Shown: positions 45,304 through 53,855, numbered from the stretch's first letter. The stretch: DNA of 64,000 nt from Buchananella hordeovulneris (GCF_001907235.1 NZ_MQVS01000009.1:1-64000); one strand, 5' to 3'. Translations and numbers: made by a program. The notes: generated from the letters alone by a model not told the origin.

Positions 45304-46010
45304 ACACGTTTACCGGTTTCGGTTTGCTCGCCCTTGCCAACGACAACCAGTGGTTCGACAACCCGGCGATTCAACAAAAGCTGTGGCCGGCCCTGCTGGA
45401 GACGCTGCAAATGACCGGGGTGGCCACGCTCGTGGCGGTGCTCTTCGGGCTGCCGCTAGGGCTGTTGCTTGTCGACACCTCGCCCCGCGGCCAGTTCCCG
45501 AACCGCCTGGCCCACCAAACCTTGTCGATCATCATCAACATCGGCCGGTCGGTGCCGTTCATCATCCTGCTGATCGCCCTCATCCCGGTCACTCGCGCCA
45601 TCGTCGGCACGTCGCTCGGCTGGCAGGCCGCCACCGTGCCCCTGTCCATCGGCGCGATCCCCTTCTTTGCCCGCCTGAGCGAGACGGCCTTCCTGTCAGT
45701 GTCGCAGGGCAAGGTGGAGGCGGCCCTCATGATGGGGGCCTCCACCACCCAGATCATGGGTGGGGTCCGGGTGCGCGAAAGCCTGCCCGCCCTCATTCAG
45801 GGGGTGACCGTCACTGCCGTGACCTTGGTGGGTTACTCGTCGATCGCCGGCGTGGTGGGCGCCGGCGGGCTCGGCAACCTGGCGATTCTCTACGGCTACA
45901 ACCGCTACCAGCTCGACGTCATGATCGTCTCGGTGGTGTTGATTGTGCTCGTCGTCCAAGTCATCCAGTCTGCGGGAGACATGCTCAGCCGGTGGGTGGA
46001 CCACCGGTAA
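45300..46010 (+). CDS. metI: Methionine ABC transporter permease
   Basis: The 236-residue permease has five hydrophobic segments and the coupling motif EAALMMGASTTQIMGGVRVRESLPALIQG. Other typical MetI stretches are IGRSVPFIILLIALIPVTR and IAGVVGAGGLGNLAI. The start overlaps metN (ATGA). Confidence 0.95.
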   Translation: MNTFTGFGLLALANDNQWFDNPAIQQKLWPALLETLQMTGVATLVAVLFGLPLGLLLVDTSPRGQFPNRLAHQTLSIIINIGRSVPFIILLIALIPVTRAIVGTSLGWQAATVPLSIGAIPFFARLSETAFLSVSQGKVEAALMMGASTTQIMGGVRVRESLPALIQGVTVTAVTLVGYSSIAGVVGAGGLGNLAILYGYNRYQLDVMIVSVVLIVLVVQVIQSAGDMLSRWVDHR

Positions 46011-46113
46011 GGAATCCACCCCCGGAGCCTGCTTCCCCCGCCACCCAGTAGTGGCACCCAGACTTTGGCCCCTGTGGCCATGCGCCATGCGGCGCCCCCA
46101 GAAAGGAAAAACC

Positions 46114-47010
46114 ATGCGTAAGTCCCTGCTGACCTTCACCGCCGCCACCGCCCTCGTGCTGGCTGGCTGCGGCGGCACCGACGCCTCTGCCCCCACCACC
46201 TCCGCCCCCCAGGAGGGCGGCAGCGCGGCGGCTGGCGGCTGGAGCGAGGCCGACGCCGTCGACGGCATCACCATCGCCGACGGGGTGGCCACCATCAAGA
46301 TTGGCGCCACGCCAGTCCCGCACGCCGACATCCTGAACTTCGTCAACGAGAAACTGGCCGGGGCGGCCAATTTGAAGATCGAGGTCGTCGAGTTCACGGA
46401 CTATCAGCTGCCGAACTCCGCCCTGCAGGGCGGCGACATCGCCGGAAACTTCTACCAGACCCCCAACTTCCTCGCCCAGCAGGAGAACGAGAAGGGCTAC
46501 ACCTTCGAGGCCTTCTCGCCCGGGGTGCACGTTGAGCCGCTCGGTTTCTACTCCGACAAGCACAAGAAGATCGATGATCTGCCCAACGGCGCCACCATTG
46601 CCATCAACAACGACCCGGCTAACACGGCGCGGGCCCTGAAGCTGCTGGCCGACAACAAGCTCATCAAGCTGGCCGACGTCGAGTTGCCCACTGACACCGA
46701 CATCACTGAAAACCCGAAGAACTTGAAGTTCCAGCTGGTCGACGGGGCACAGACGGCGCGGGCCCTGGCCGACGTCGACGCCGCTGTCATCAACGGTAAC
46801 TACGCCATCGAGGCGGGCAAGGTGCCCGCTAAGGACGCCTTGGCGTTGGAGGCGGGGGAGAACTCGCCGTACTCCAACCTCTTGGTGGTGCGTGAGGCCG
46901 ACGCCAAGAACCCGGTGCTGGTCAAGCTCAACGAGCTGCTGACCTCGCCGGAGGTCAAGGAGTTCATCACCAGCAAGTGGAACGACGGCTCGGTCATCCC
47001 GGCCTTCTAA
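46114..47010 (+). CDS. metQ: Methionine-binding lipoprotein
   Basis: The 298-residue NlpA/MetQ-type binding protein has a lipoprotein signal ending ALVLAGCGGTD (Cys at about 20). Family segments include IKIGATPVPHADILNFV, GVHVEPLGFYSDKHKKIDDLPNGATIAINNDPANTARAL and VNGNY-like AAVINGNYAIEAG. The ATG at 46114 follows AAAGGAAAA. It ends the metNIQ operon. Confidence 0.95.
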   Translation: MRKSLLTFTAATALVLAGCGGTDASAPTTSAPQEGGSAAAGGWSEADAVDGITIADGVATIKIGATPVPHADILNFVNEKLAGAANLKIEVVEFTDYQLPNSALQGGDIAGNFYQTPNFLAQQENEKGYTFEAFSPGVHVEPLGFYSDKHKKIDDLPNGATIAINNDPANTARALKLLADNKLIKLADVELPTDTDITENPKNLKFQLVDGAQTARALADVDAAVINGNYAIEAGKVPAKDALALEAGENSPYSNLLVVREADAKNPVLVKLNELLTSPEVKEFITSKWNDGSVIPAF

Positions 47011-47026
47011 GCCGCGGCTAGCGGCG

Positions 47027-47058
47027 GATGCCCCCGGTTGCCCGCCGGGGGCATCTTC
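47027..47058 (+). terminator. Terminator of metNIQ
   Basis: GATGCCCCCGG pairs with CCGGGGGCATC, followed by TTCGTGT. Confidence 0.85.
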
Positions 47059-47150
47059 GTGTCCTGACTCAGATTTCTTTGTCCACAGGGGCTGCGGGAA
47101 GCGGGGCGGGCCGGTAGCGTCAGCTGGAAGCACACACTCCGAAAGGCGGC

Positions 47151-47639
47151 ATGGTGCGAGGCGGCGGCACGGGTGGCCCGCGGTGCGGGCCAGTGAGTAG
47201 GGCGGGGGTGCCCGCGCACGGGCGGGAGCGAGGCGATGCCATCGTCGAGTTCGTGGCCTTCTGCGCGGTGTTGCTCGTGGCTCTCGTCCAGTTGATTTAC
47301 ACCTTGGCGCGGGTGGAGGCGGCCCAGTTCGCCGCCGAGGCGGCCGCGCGCGATGCGGCCCGGGTGCTCATGCTCGGCGGGCCTGCGGCCCTCCCCGTCG
47401 CCCATAGGGTGGTGGAGACGGCGTTTGCCGACCACGGCTTCGCGGAGGCCGGCCCCCAGCTCCTGACCGTGGAATGCGTGCAGGCCTGCGGGCAAGGGAG
47501 CGGCCAGTTCCGCGCCACCGTCCGCTACCCGGTGGAGATTCCGCTGGTAGGGGCGTTCTTGCCGTCGGCGGCCCGGATCGACGTATCCGCGCATTACGCG
47601 GTGCTGGTCGGGCAATACGAATCCCGGGGCGGGCCGTGA
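47151..47639 (+). CDS. TadE-like pilus/secretion protein
   Basis: The 162-residue protein has a Gly/Arg-rich start, then ERGDAIVEFVAFCAVLLVALVQLIYTLARVEAAQFAAEAAARDAAR. This is a TadE-type prepilin-like segment: a conserved Glu in the hydrophobic helix after Arg-Gly. The rest is a small extracytoplasmic domain. The next gene starts within its stop codon. No tad ATPase or prepilin peptidase genes are present here. Confidence 0.75.
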   Translation: MVRGGGTGGPRCGPVSRAGVPAHGRERGDAIVEFVAFCAVLLVALVQLIYTLARVEAAQFAAEAAARDAARVLMLGGPAALPVAHRVVETAFADHGFAEAGPQLLTVECVQACGQGSGQFRATVRYPVEIPLVGAFLPSAARIDVSAHYAVLVGQYESRGGP

Positions 47640-48148
47640 GGCGGGCGCGGCAGGCCAGGGGCGGTGGCGCCCGCCGGGTAGACGGCGCGGGCGCTCGCCT
47701 GCCCGCCGACGCCGGGCGAATCGCCCTGCTGTCAGCGGCCCTGCTCGGCATCGTGTTGGTGCTGGTGTTCATTGCCGTGGCGGTAATGAGCGTCCACCTG
47801 GATCGCAAGCGGCTGCAGGGCCTGGCCGATCTCTCGGCGGCCTTCGCAGCCACCGACTCGGTGTCCCAGCCCTACTATCGCGACCCGCTTGCGCAGGCCC
47901 GGCGCACCATCTCCGCAGATCCGGCGGCTATTTCGGCCTCCGTCGCCACCTACCTGCATGCCCAAGGGCCGACCGGCAATCTGCACGACGTCACCCTCGT
48001 GAACGCCCACATCGACGCCGCCGGAGTGGTCACGGTGCACCTGCGGGCCCGCGCCACGGTGCCGCTGGTGCCGGGCCTTTTCGGTGCCATTCCCACCGAG
48101 GTAGGTGTTGAGGCTGTCGGGCGCGCCTACCCCCGCCTGTCCCCGTAG
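47636..48148 (+). CDS. TadE/TadG-like membrane protein (secretion-neighbourhood type)
   Basis: The 170-residue protein starts with a GTG overlapping the previous stop (GTGA). After a basic Gly/Arg-rich N terminus, ADAGRIALLSAALLGIVLVLVFIAVAVMSVHLDRKRLQGLADLSAAFAA forms a Tad-like membrane helix. This matches the TadE-like proteins that follow tadE in actinobacterial secretion clusters. The C-terminal part is extracytoplasmic, with VVTVHLRARATVPLVPG. Confidence 0.7.
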   Translation: MRRARQARGGGARRVDGAGARLPADAGRIALLSAALLGIVLVLVFIAVAVMSVHLDRKRLQGLADLSAAFAATDSVSQPYYRDPLAQARRTISADPAAISASVATYLHAQGPTGNLHDVTLVNAHIDAAGVVTVHLRARATVPLVPGLFGAIPTEVGVEAVGRAYPRLSP

Positions 48149-48198
48149 CGTGCCCGCCCGGCGCTGGGCGGGTGCCCGGCGCACGCAGTCGCGGCACG

Positions 48199-48286
48199 CC
48201 CGCCGGGCACGGCAGCTCGTCCCGCCGGGCACGGCAGCTCATCCCGCCGGGCACGGCAGCTCATCCCGCCGGGCACGGCAGCTCAT
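48199..48286. repeat. Four tandem 22-bp repeats
   Basis: CCCGCCGGGCACGGCAGCTC plus AT or GT occurs four times in perfect tandem between the Tad-like gene and upp, followed by a partial GC-rich copy. Each unit can fold GCCGGGC/GCCCGGC-like short stems. The interval 48149-48345 has no gene. Confidence 0.85.
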
Positions 48287-48345
48287 CCCGCCCGGTGCGG
48301 GGCGGGACGCCACCTGCCGGGCGGGACGCAAAGTGGTGCCGCGCG

Positions 48346-48987
48346 CTAGGCGTCGACGACCCCGTACAGCCGGTCCCCGGCGTCGCCCAGCCCCGGCACG
48401 ATGTAGGCGTGCTCGTTGAGGCGCTCGTCGACGGAGGCGGTGACGATCCTGACCTCGGCTCGGTCCCCGACCGCCTTCTCTAGGGCCGCCAGCCCCTCCG
48501 GGGCCGCCAGCAAGCAGATGCAGGTCACGTCGGTCGCCCCGCGCTCCAGCAGGTAGTTGATGGCCGCGATCAGGGTGTGGCCGGTGGCCAGCATCGGGTC
48601 GAGCACGTAGCACTGCCGCCCAGACAGATCCTGTGGCAGGCGGTTGGCGTAGGTTTCGATCTCAAGGGTGTCCTCGTCGCGCTTCATGCCGAGGAAACCC
48701 ACCTCCGCGGTCGGCAGGATCCGGGACATCCCGTCAAGCATGCCGAGGCCGGCACGCAAGATCGGCACGACGATCGGGCGGGGCTGGGCCAGCGCGACAC
48801 CGGTGGTGGGAGCCACGGGCGTGACTATCTCCACCTCCTCGGTGCGAATATCGCGGGTCGCCTCGTAGGCCAGCAGCGTCACCAATTCGTCGGTCAGCTG
48901 CCGGAAGATCGGCGAGGGCGTGCTCTGGTCACGCAAAACGGTCAACTTGTGGGCGATGAGCGGGTGGTCCGCGGTGTGCAGGCGCAT
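48346..48987 (-). CDS. upp: Uracil phosphoribosyltransferase
   Basis: The 213-residue enzyme makes UMP from uracil and PRPP. It starts [25 protein letters not shown] and has the PRPP loop [15 protein letters not shown] and the uracil-binding C terminus [22 protein letters not shown] box (48995-49000, minus strand) sits 7 nt before the ATG, suggesting a leaderless message. A uracil permease gene lies 3.4 kb downstream. Confidence 0.96.
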   Translation of the reverse strand: MRLHTADHPLIAHKLTVLRDQSTPSPIFRQLTDELVTLLAYEATRDIRTEEVEIVTPVAPTTGVALAQPRPIVVPILRAGLGMLDGMSRILPTAEVGFLGMKRDEDTLEIETYANRLPQDLSGRQCYVLDPMLATGHTLIAAINYLLERGATDVTCICLLAAPEGLAALEKAVGDRAEVRIVTASVDERLNEHAYIVPGLGDAGDRLYGVVDA

Positions 48988-49135
48988 GCCTAAAAATTTA
49001 CCGCGCCGGACCCGGGTTACGTGCACACCACCGCCGAGCACGCCCTGACCCGGCCGGTGCCCAGCAGAGGTGGGCCCCGGAGCAGAGACGTCGCTGGAGC
49101 ATGCCCCGACCGGGTCGGTGACCTACAGTGGCAGG

Positions 49136-49600
49136 GTGCAACCCGATGCCCTACTCGAATCCGCGATGCGTCGCGCCCTGGAACTGGCGGCCCACGCCGC
49201 CGCAGGGGGCGACGTGCCGATCGGGGCCGTCGTGTTGGGGCCTGACGGCCGCATCCTCGGTGAGGGCTACAACCGCCGGGAACAAGACCACGACCCCTGC
49301 GCCCACGCCGAAGTGCTCGCCTTGCGCGCTGCGGGGCAGGCGGCCGGGCAGTGGCGGCTGACCGACTGCACGTTGGTGGTCACGCTTGAGCCGTGCACCA
49401 TGTGCGCGGGCGCGGCGGTGCTGGCCCGCGTCGGGCGGGTGGTCTTCGGGGCGTGGGACGACAAGGCCGGGGCCTGCGGGTCGCTGCGCGACGTCGTACG
49501 GGACGCCCGCCTGAATCACCAAGCCCAGGTGGTCAGCGGGGTGCTGGCGGAGCAATGCCAACAGCTATTGACCGACTTCTTCGCGGCCCAGCGGCCGTGA
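49136..49600 (+). CDS. tadA: tRNA adenosine deaminase (A34 to inosine)
   Basis: The 154-residue cytidine deaminase-fold enzyme has the zinc site HAE (His57, Glu59) and PCTMC (Cys87, Cys90). It deaminates A34 of tRNA-Arg(ACG), whose gene lies at 24645 here. A GTG at 49136 lies 6 nt after TACAGT (49124-49129), fitting a leaderless start; an in-frame start at 49070 would add 22 unconserved residues. Confidence 0.93.
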   Translation: MQPDALLESAMRRALELAAHAAAGGDVPIGAVVLGPDGRILGEGYNRREQDHDPCAHAEVLALRAAGQAAGQWRLTDCTLVVTLEPCTMCAGAAVLARVGRVVFGAWDDKAGACGSLRDVVRDARLNHQAQVVSGVLAEQCQQLLTDFFAAQRP

Positions 49601-49718
49601 CGGGGCCAACGCGGGTGGGCTAGCGGGCCGCGCCTGCTGCCAGGCGCCGCCGACGTGGCGGGTGCCATAGCCGCGGATTGGCGCCCAGGCGGGTGGTTGG
49701 GGTAAGCTCGCCCACCGA

Positions 49719-49805
49719 GGTAGCGTGTCCGAGCGGCCGAAGGTGCAGCACTCGAAATGCTGTGTGGTGTAACAGCCACCCTGGGTTCGAATCCCAGCGC
49801 TACCG
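49719..49805 (+). tRNA. tRNA-Ser (anticodon CGA)
   Basis: Acceptor GGTAGCG pairs with CGCTACC plus G. The anticodon loop ACTCGAAAT gives CGA. The long variable arm TGTGGTG...AGCCACC and T-arm GGGTTCGAATCCC complete a class II serine tRNA. Confidence 0.95.
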
Positions 49806-49811
49806 CCACCG

Positions 49812-49838
49812 GCCCGGTCTTAGTGACCGGGCCTTTTG
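49812..49838 (+). terminator. Terminator after tRNA-Ser(CGA)
   Basis: GGCCCGGTC pairs with GACCGGGCC, followed by TTTTGTC. Confidence 0.88.
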
Positions 49839-49967
49839 TCTGCCATGCAGCCGGGCCCGCGTGGTCGGGTGCCCCGCGGGTTGTGGGCGCAAACGTGGGT
49901 TAGCGGCAGGGATGTGTGTACCGACTGGGCGTGGCGTGGTGAGTGTTTGTCGTCTGGCCCTCTCGCC

Positions 49968-50176
49968 TTTGGCGCACCGCCATGTCCATGGCGCACCATC
50001 ATGTCCTTGGCGCACCAACATGCTTTTGGTGCACCATCATGCCCTCAGTGCACCGCCATGTCTTTGGTGCACCATCATGCCCTTATTTCGGTGTTTTAAG
50101 GACATGGCGGTGACTTAAGGACATGACGGTCACGCAAGGGCGTGGTGGTTACCCAAAGGCATGGTGGTTACCCAAA
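49968..50176. repeat. Mirrored 19-bp repeat element, copy A
   Basis: Six head-to-tail 19-bp units (for example TTTGGTGCACCATCATGCC at 50025-50043) are followed by a 19-bp hinge CTTATTTCGGTGTTTTAAG (50082-50100). Four units in inverse orientation then follow (for example GACATGGCGGTGACTTAAG at 50101). Spacing is exactly 19 throughout, for 209 bp. It lies between tRNA-Ser(CGA) and an amidotransferase gene in a region without genes (49839-50332). A second copy with the same architecture is at 59684. Confidence 0.85.
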
Positions 50177-50332
50177 GGGGCGACGGGAAGGGGATTGGCC
50201 CTAGCGGTCAGTGCTCAGCACCGCGGTCAACCTGCTGCTGCAGTGCGCCCGTCCCCACGGAGAGCGGTTCGTGTGAGGCTACCGCCGCCCGCCCCCATTT
50301 TGACTGCTTGATTCGCCCAAACGCCGCGCGGC

Positions 50333-51100
50333 TTAGCGCCCATATCGGTCAACGAAATTGCGCACGATCCGCATGGAGTCCTTGGCGTCTTGCGCCCGCA
50401 CCTGTGCTTGCAGGGTGTCGAGCTCGTCGTCGGTGAAATAGCCGTGCCCCCGGTAGCGGGCCAGGCGTTGGGCCAGGTTTTCGCCGTCGAGCTCGGCGTG
50501 GAACTGGGTGGCGTACAAGTTTTGCCGCACCCGCATCATTTGCACCTGGCAGCCAGGCGTCGTCACCAGCAGGGTGGCGGTGGCGGGTAGCACCTCGCAG
50601 CCTTCCTTGTGGGCGACGTAGGCGCGAAACGGGTTGGGCAGCCCCGCCAACAGGGGGTCGGCCAGGCCCGCGGCCGTGATGGTCATCTCGGGGGCCGAGA
50701 CCGCCTCACCGACCCGCGTGCCGATCTGCGCCCCAATGAACGCCCCCAGCGTGCCGATGCCGTAGCAGGCGCCGAGGAAGGGAAAGTCCGCGGCGTACAG
50801 GCGGGTCAGGAGGGTGGCAAACTCGGCCTCCACTCGCTGCTGCGTGGCAGATTTCTCCGTGTCCGAAAAGCAGAACGGGGAACCGCCCACGATGAAACCC
50901 GAGATCTCCGCCAGGTCGAAGTCGGGCATCGGGGCGGCCTCTAACCGCACCCGGCGCAGTTCGTGCGGTGCCAGACCCCCGGCAGCCAGGAACGAGGCGT
51001 ACTCGGCGTCAGCGGCGACGTCGTCGGTGCGGGTGGCTAGCAGCACGAAGGGCTTGGTCAGGCCCCGGCCGTCAGTGGGATAGGTCGACGAGTTCGGCAT
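50333..51100 (-). CDS. Class I glutamine amidotransferase (GMP-synthase-like GATase1), catalytic
   Basis: The 255-residue protein is a stand-alone GATase1 domain with Cys112 in FPFLGACYGIGTLGA and the His-x-Glu pair (His201, Glu203) in ATQFHAELD. FIVGGSPF forms the oxyanion side. It resembles the GMP synthase amidotransferase-like proteins common in Actinobacteria. The start at 51100 overlaps the upstream paralog by 29 bp; no later start is plausible, since KPFVLLATRT already aligns with the paralog N terminus. Confidence 0.88.
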   Translation of the reverse strand: MPNSSTYPTDGRGLTKPFVLLATRTDDVAADAEYASFLAAGGLAPHELRRVRLEAAPMPDFDLAEISGFIVGGSPFCFSDTEKSATQQRVEAEFATLLTRLYAADFPFLGACYGIGTLGAFIGAQIGTRVGEAVSAPEMTITAAGLADPLLAGLPNPFRAYVAHKEGCEVLPATATLLVTTPGCQVQMMRVRQNLYATQFHAELDGENLAQRLARYRGHGYFTDDELDTLQAQVRAQDAKDSMRIVRNFVDRYGR

Positions 51101-51839
51101 TGTGCTCCACGAAGTTGCGGATGATGCGACCTGCCGGGTGGAGGTCGACGGACTGCTCGGAGGTGCGGAAGTGGGAGGCGTGTTCGTCGTCGAAGTCGGG
51201 ATAGAACCCGGCCTCCTCGTAGGTGGCTAGGCGGGCGGCCAACGCCGTGGCGTCGACCTCCGGATTGAACTGGATGCCGTAAATCTCCGTGCCGAACCGC
51301 AGGATCTGCGCGGGGCAGCGGCGCGAGGCGGCCAGGACTGTCGCCCCCGCCGGGACGGTATCGCACACGTCGTGGTGGGCGACGAAAGTGGTGAACACCT
51401 CCGGCAGGTCCGCCAGCAGCGGGTCCTGGCGGCCCGCCGCGGTCAAGTAAATCTCCTCGCTGCCCAACGCCCGGCCAGGGATAGGGCTGACCGTCCCGCC
51501 CAGGTGCCGCACCAGCGCCTGCAACCCATACCCGGTGGCCAGGCACGGCACGGCCCGTTCAATGACCTGCCCCAGGAGGGTCTCAAGATCGCGATCCAAC
51601 CGCTGCTGGGTGGCGGTGCGGGCACCGTCGGGTGTGGTGTGTCGGTAAGGCGAGCCGCCGATAATCACCCCCGAGTAGAGCCCCAACTCCAGCTCGGGCA
51701 GGGGCGCGGCCTCCAGCCACACCTGTTCCAATTCGTCGGCTTGCAGCTCCCCTAAGCTGCGAAACAGTTCCCACTCGCGACGAACCAGGCTTTCTTCAGG
51801 GCGCAGCGACAGCAGCAGGAACGGTTTCATGCCCGCCAT
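51072..51839 (-). CDS. Class I glutamine amidotransferase paralog lacking catalytic residues
   Basis: The 255-residue protein aligns end to end with its downstream neighbour (MKPFLLLSLR, VIIGGSPYR, RIIRNFVEHN). Where the nucleophile elbow should be, it reads PCLATGYGLQALV, with Gly103 in place of Cys. The catalytic His is replaced by Asn192 in GIQFNPEVD, while Glu194 remains. It cannot hydrolyse glutamine by the usual mechanism. Overlap with the active paralog suggests that the two are made together and may form a heterodimer. Confidence 0.85.
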   Translation of the reverse strand: MAGMKPFLLLSLRPEESLVRREWELFRSLGELQADELEQVWLEAAPLPELELGLYSGVIIGGSPYRHTTPDGARTATQQRLDRDLETLLGQVIERAVPCLATGYGLQALVRHLGGTVSPIPGRALGSEEIYLTAAGRQDPLLADLPEVFTTFVAHHDVCDTVPAGATVLAASRRCPAQILRFGTEIYGIQFNPEVDATALAARLATYEEAGFYPDFDDEHASHFRTSEQSVDLHPAGRIIRNFVEHNAELVDLSH

Positions 51840-51875
51840 CCTAGTGAGAAGTACAGCCCTGCGGCGCCTGCTCGT

Positions 51876-52295
51876 TCACGAGGCGGTCAGGTAGGCCGTG
51901 ATGACAATAAGCGTGGCCACCAGCAAGACGGTGAGCCCGACCACCAGCGTGAAGTGATTCAGTTGCGCCCCGCCGCGTCCCGGCCGCTGCACCTGCTTGC
52001 GGGCCAGCCACGCCAAGGTCGGGGCGAGCAGCAGCGGGAGCGGAAACAGGGCGGCGACGGCAATCTGGTTGACCAGCACTATCGCCACGATGGGGCTGAG
52101 CAGCAGGGAAACAAACGCCACCAGCACCAGCTGGGGGGTGTGGCGGGCGGGAGCGCGATAGCCAGGGACAGAAAATACGTGCGCCCGGTCAACCAGCTCG
52201 GTGCCCGGAAAGGGGGTGTGGCCCGGCACGAACTCCCCCTCGTCGGCGGGACGCGCGGGGGCAGGGGCGGCGGGGGACTGGCTCAGCACGCTCAT
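51876..52295 (-). CDS. Small membrane protein of unknown function
   Basis: The 139-residue protein has an Ala/Pro-rich acidic N terminus (about 1-55) and then three hydrophobic segments (LVLVAFVSLLLSPIVAIVLV, VAALFPLPLLLAPTLAWLA and FTLVVGLTVLLVATLIVITAY), the second and third separated by a basic loop. I do not recognise the family. It is 36 bp downstream of nothing obvious and is read towards the amidotransferase pair. Confidence 0.65.
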   Translation of the reverse strand: MSVLSQSPAAPAPARPADEGEFVPGHTPFPGTELVDRAHVFSVPGYRAPARHTPQLVLVAFVSLLLSPIVAIVLVNQIAVAALFPLPLLLAPTLAWLARKQVQRPGRGGAQLNHFTLVVGLTVLLVATLIVITAYLTAS

Positions 52296-52367
52296 GACCC
52301 CAGCATCTTACGTGAGAGCCTGCGCACATGGGGCGGACTCGGGTGGGGCGGGCCACGCAGGGCGCGG

Positions 52368-52417
52368 TACGCTTGAATCCCGGACCGCCGCGTGTGCGCG
52401 GTCGAGACGAATCCGGG
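52368..52417 (+). promoter_or_regulatory. Promoter and leader hairpin of the uracil permease gene
   Basis: TACGCT (52368-52373) resembles a -10 box. CCCGGA (52379-52384) pairs with TCCGGG (52412-52417), enclosing an inner ACCGC/GCGGT stem, in the roughly 45-nt leader. It could be a PyrR or attenuation site, but no known PyrR-binding consensus is clear. Confidence 0.35.
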
Positions 52418-52425
52418 AGCCTTAA

Positions 52426-53781
52426 GTGCAAAAAACAAAATCCTCTCCATCCCGCAGCCTGTGGACCCTTCACGGGGATGGCCGTTCGATTGCGGCGGGG
52501 GCGGTGGTGCGCCCCGGTGAACGCTTGTCCTGGCCGCGCACGATCGGTATCGGCGCCCAGCACGTGGTGGCCATGTTTGGGGCCACCTTTTTAGTGCCCT
52601 TGTTGACGGGCTTCCCGCCCGCCACCACCTTGTTCTTCTCCGCCGTGGGCACGCTCGGCTTCTTGCTGCTCACGGGCGGCAAACTGCCCAGCTACCTGGG
52701 CTCGTCGTTCGCCCTCATTGCCCCGATCGCGGCCACCACCGCCACCCACGGGCACAGCGCCGCCCAGGGCGGCATCATCGTGGTGGGGCTGTTGCTGGCG
52801 GCGGTGGGCGTTTTCGTGCACTTCGTCGGCACGGGCTGGATCGATGCGCTGATGCCGCCGATCGTGACCGGCACGATCGTGGCCCTGATCGGCCTCAATC
52901 TGGCGCCTGCCGCGTGGGGCAACGTCAAGGTCGCTCCGCTGACGGCCCTGACCACCATCGTGGCCATCGTCGTCATCACGGTGCTTTTCAAGGGCATCTT
53001 GGGGCGCTTGTCGATCCTGCTGGGGGTCATCCTCGGCTACGGCGTGGCGGTGATCCGCGGTGAGGTGGACTTTGCGCCGGTGCAGCAAGCTGACTGGATC
53101 GGGCTGCCGACGTTCTCCGCCCCGACGTTCGTCCCCGCCACCTTCGGGTTGTTCATTCCCGTGGTGTTGGTGCTGATCGCGGAGAACATTGGGCACGTGA
53201 AGTCCGTGGCCGCCATGACGGGCGACAACCTGGACGGGGTGACCGGGCGCGCGCTGGCCGCCGACGGTCTGGCCACCGCCCTGGCGGGCACCGGCGGCGG
53301 TTCCGGCACCACGACGTACGCCGAGAACATTGGCGTGATGGCCGCCACCCGCGTCTACTCCACGGCGGCCTACGTCGTGGCCGGCCTGGCGGCCCTCGGG
53401 CTGTCCATGTCGCCGAAGTTCGGGGCCCTGATCAATACGATTCCTGCCGGGGTGCTCGGTGGGGCCGCGACCGTGCTGTACGGCATGATCGGTATCCTTG
53501 GGGCCCGCATCTGGGTGCAAAACAAGGTCGACTTTGCTGACCCGGTCAACCTCAACACCGCGGCTGTCGCCCTCATCGTGGGCATCGCCAACTTCACCGT
53601 GGTGTTCCACGGTGCCAAGTTTGAGGGCATCGCCCTTGGCACTGCAGCCGCCCTGCTGGTCTACCACGTCATGCGCGGCATCTCGCGGGCGCGCGGCACC
53701 TACATTGAGGCCGCCACTCCGGCCTCGGCGCCTGCCGGGACGGACCTGGAATCTGAGGCCTACCGCGAGCGGCACGCCTAA
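52426..53781 (+). CDS. Uracil permease (NCS2 family)
   Basis: The 451-residue transporter has RTIGIGAQHVVAMFGATFLVPLLTGFPPATTLFFSAVGTL at its start, the NCS2 signature. It also has IAENIGHVKSVAAMTG and the QNxGxxxxT-like segment TTYAENIGVMAATRV, with about 12-14 membrane helices. It is closest to UraA/PyrP-type uracil permeases. GTG start. The nearby upp gene supports a uracil uptake role. Confidence 0.92.
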   Translation: MQKTKSSPSRSLWTLHGDGRSIAAGAVVRPGERLSWPRTIGIGAQHVVAMFGATFLVPLLTGFPPATTLFFSAVGTLGFLLLTGGKLPSYLGSSFALIAPIAATTATHGHSAAQGGIIVVGLLLAAVGVFVHFVGTGWIDALMPPIVTGTIVALIGLNLAPAAWGNVKVAPLTALTTIVAIVVITVLFKGILGRLSILLGVILGYGVAVIRGEVDFAPVQQADWIGLPTFSAPTFVPATFGLFIPVVLVLIAENIGHVKSVAAMTGDNLDGVTGRALAADGLATALAGTGGGSGTTTYAENIGVMAATRVYSTAAYVVAGLAALGLSMSPKFGALINTIPAGVLGGAATVLYGMIGILGARIWVQNKVDFADPVNLNTAAVALIVGIANFTVVFHGAKFEGIALGTAAALLVYHVMRGISRARGTYIEAATPASAPAGTDLESEAYRERHA

Positions 53782-53803
53782 AGGCGGGGCTGCTGGCACC
53801 ACA

Positions 53804-53839
53804 AGGGTGGGGCGGAAGTCAACGACTTCCGCCCCACCC
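53804..53839. terminator. Bidirectional terminator
   Basis: AGGGTGGGGCGGAAGTC pairs perfectly with GACTTCCGCCCCACCCT over a three-base loop, between the convergent permease and LytR_C genes. Confidence 0.9.
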
Positions 53840-53855
53840 TTCCTGTGTGCCCCAG

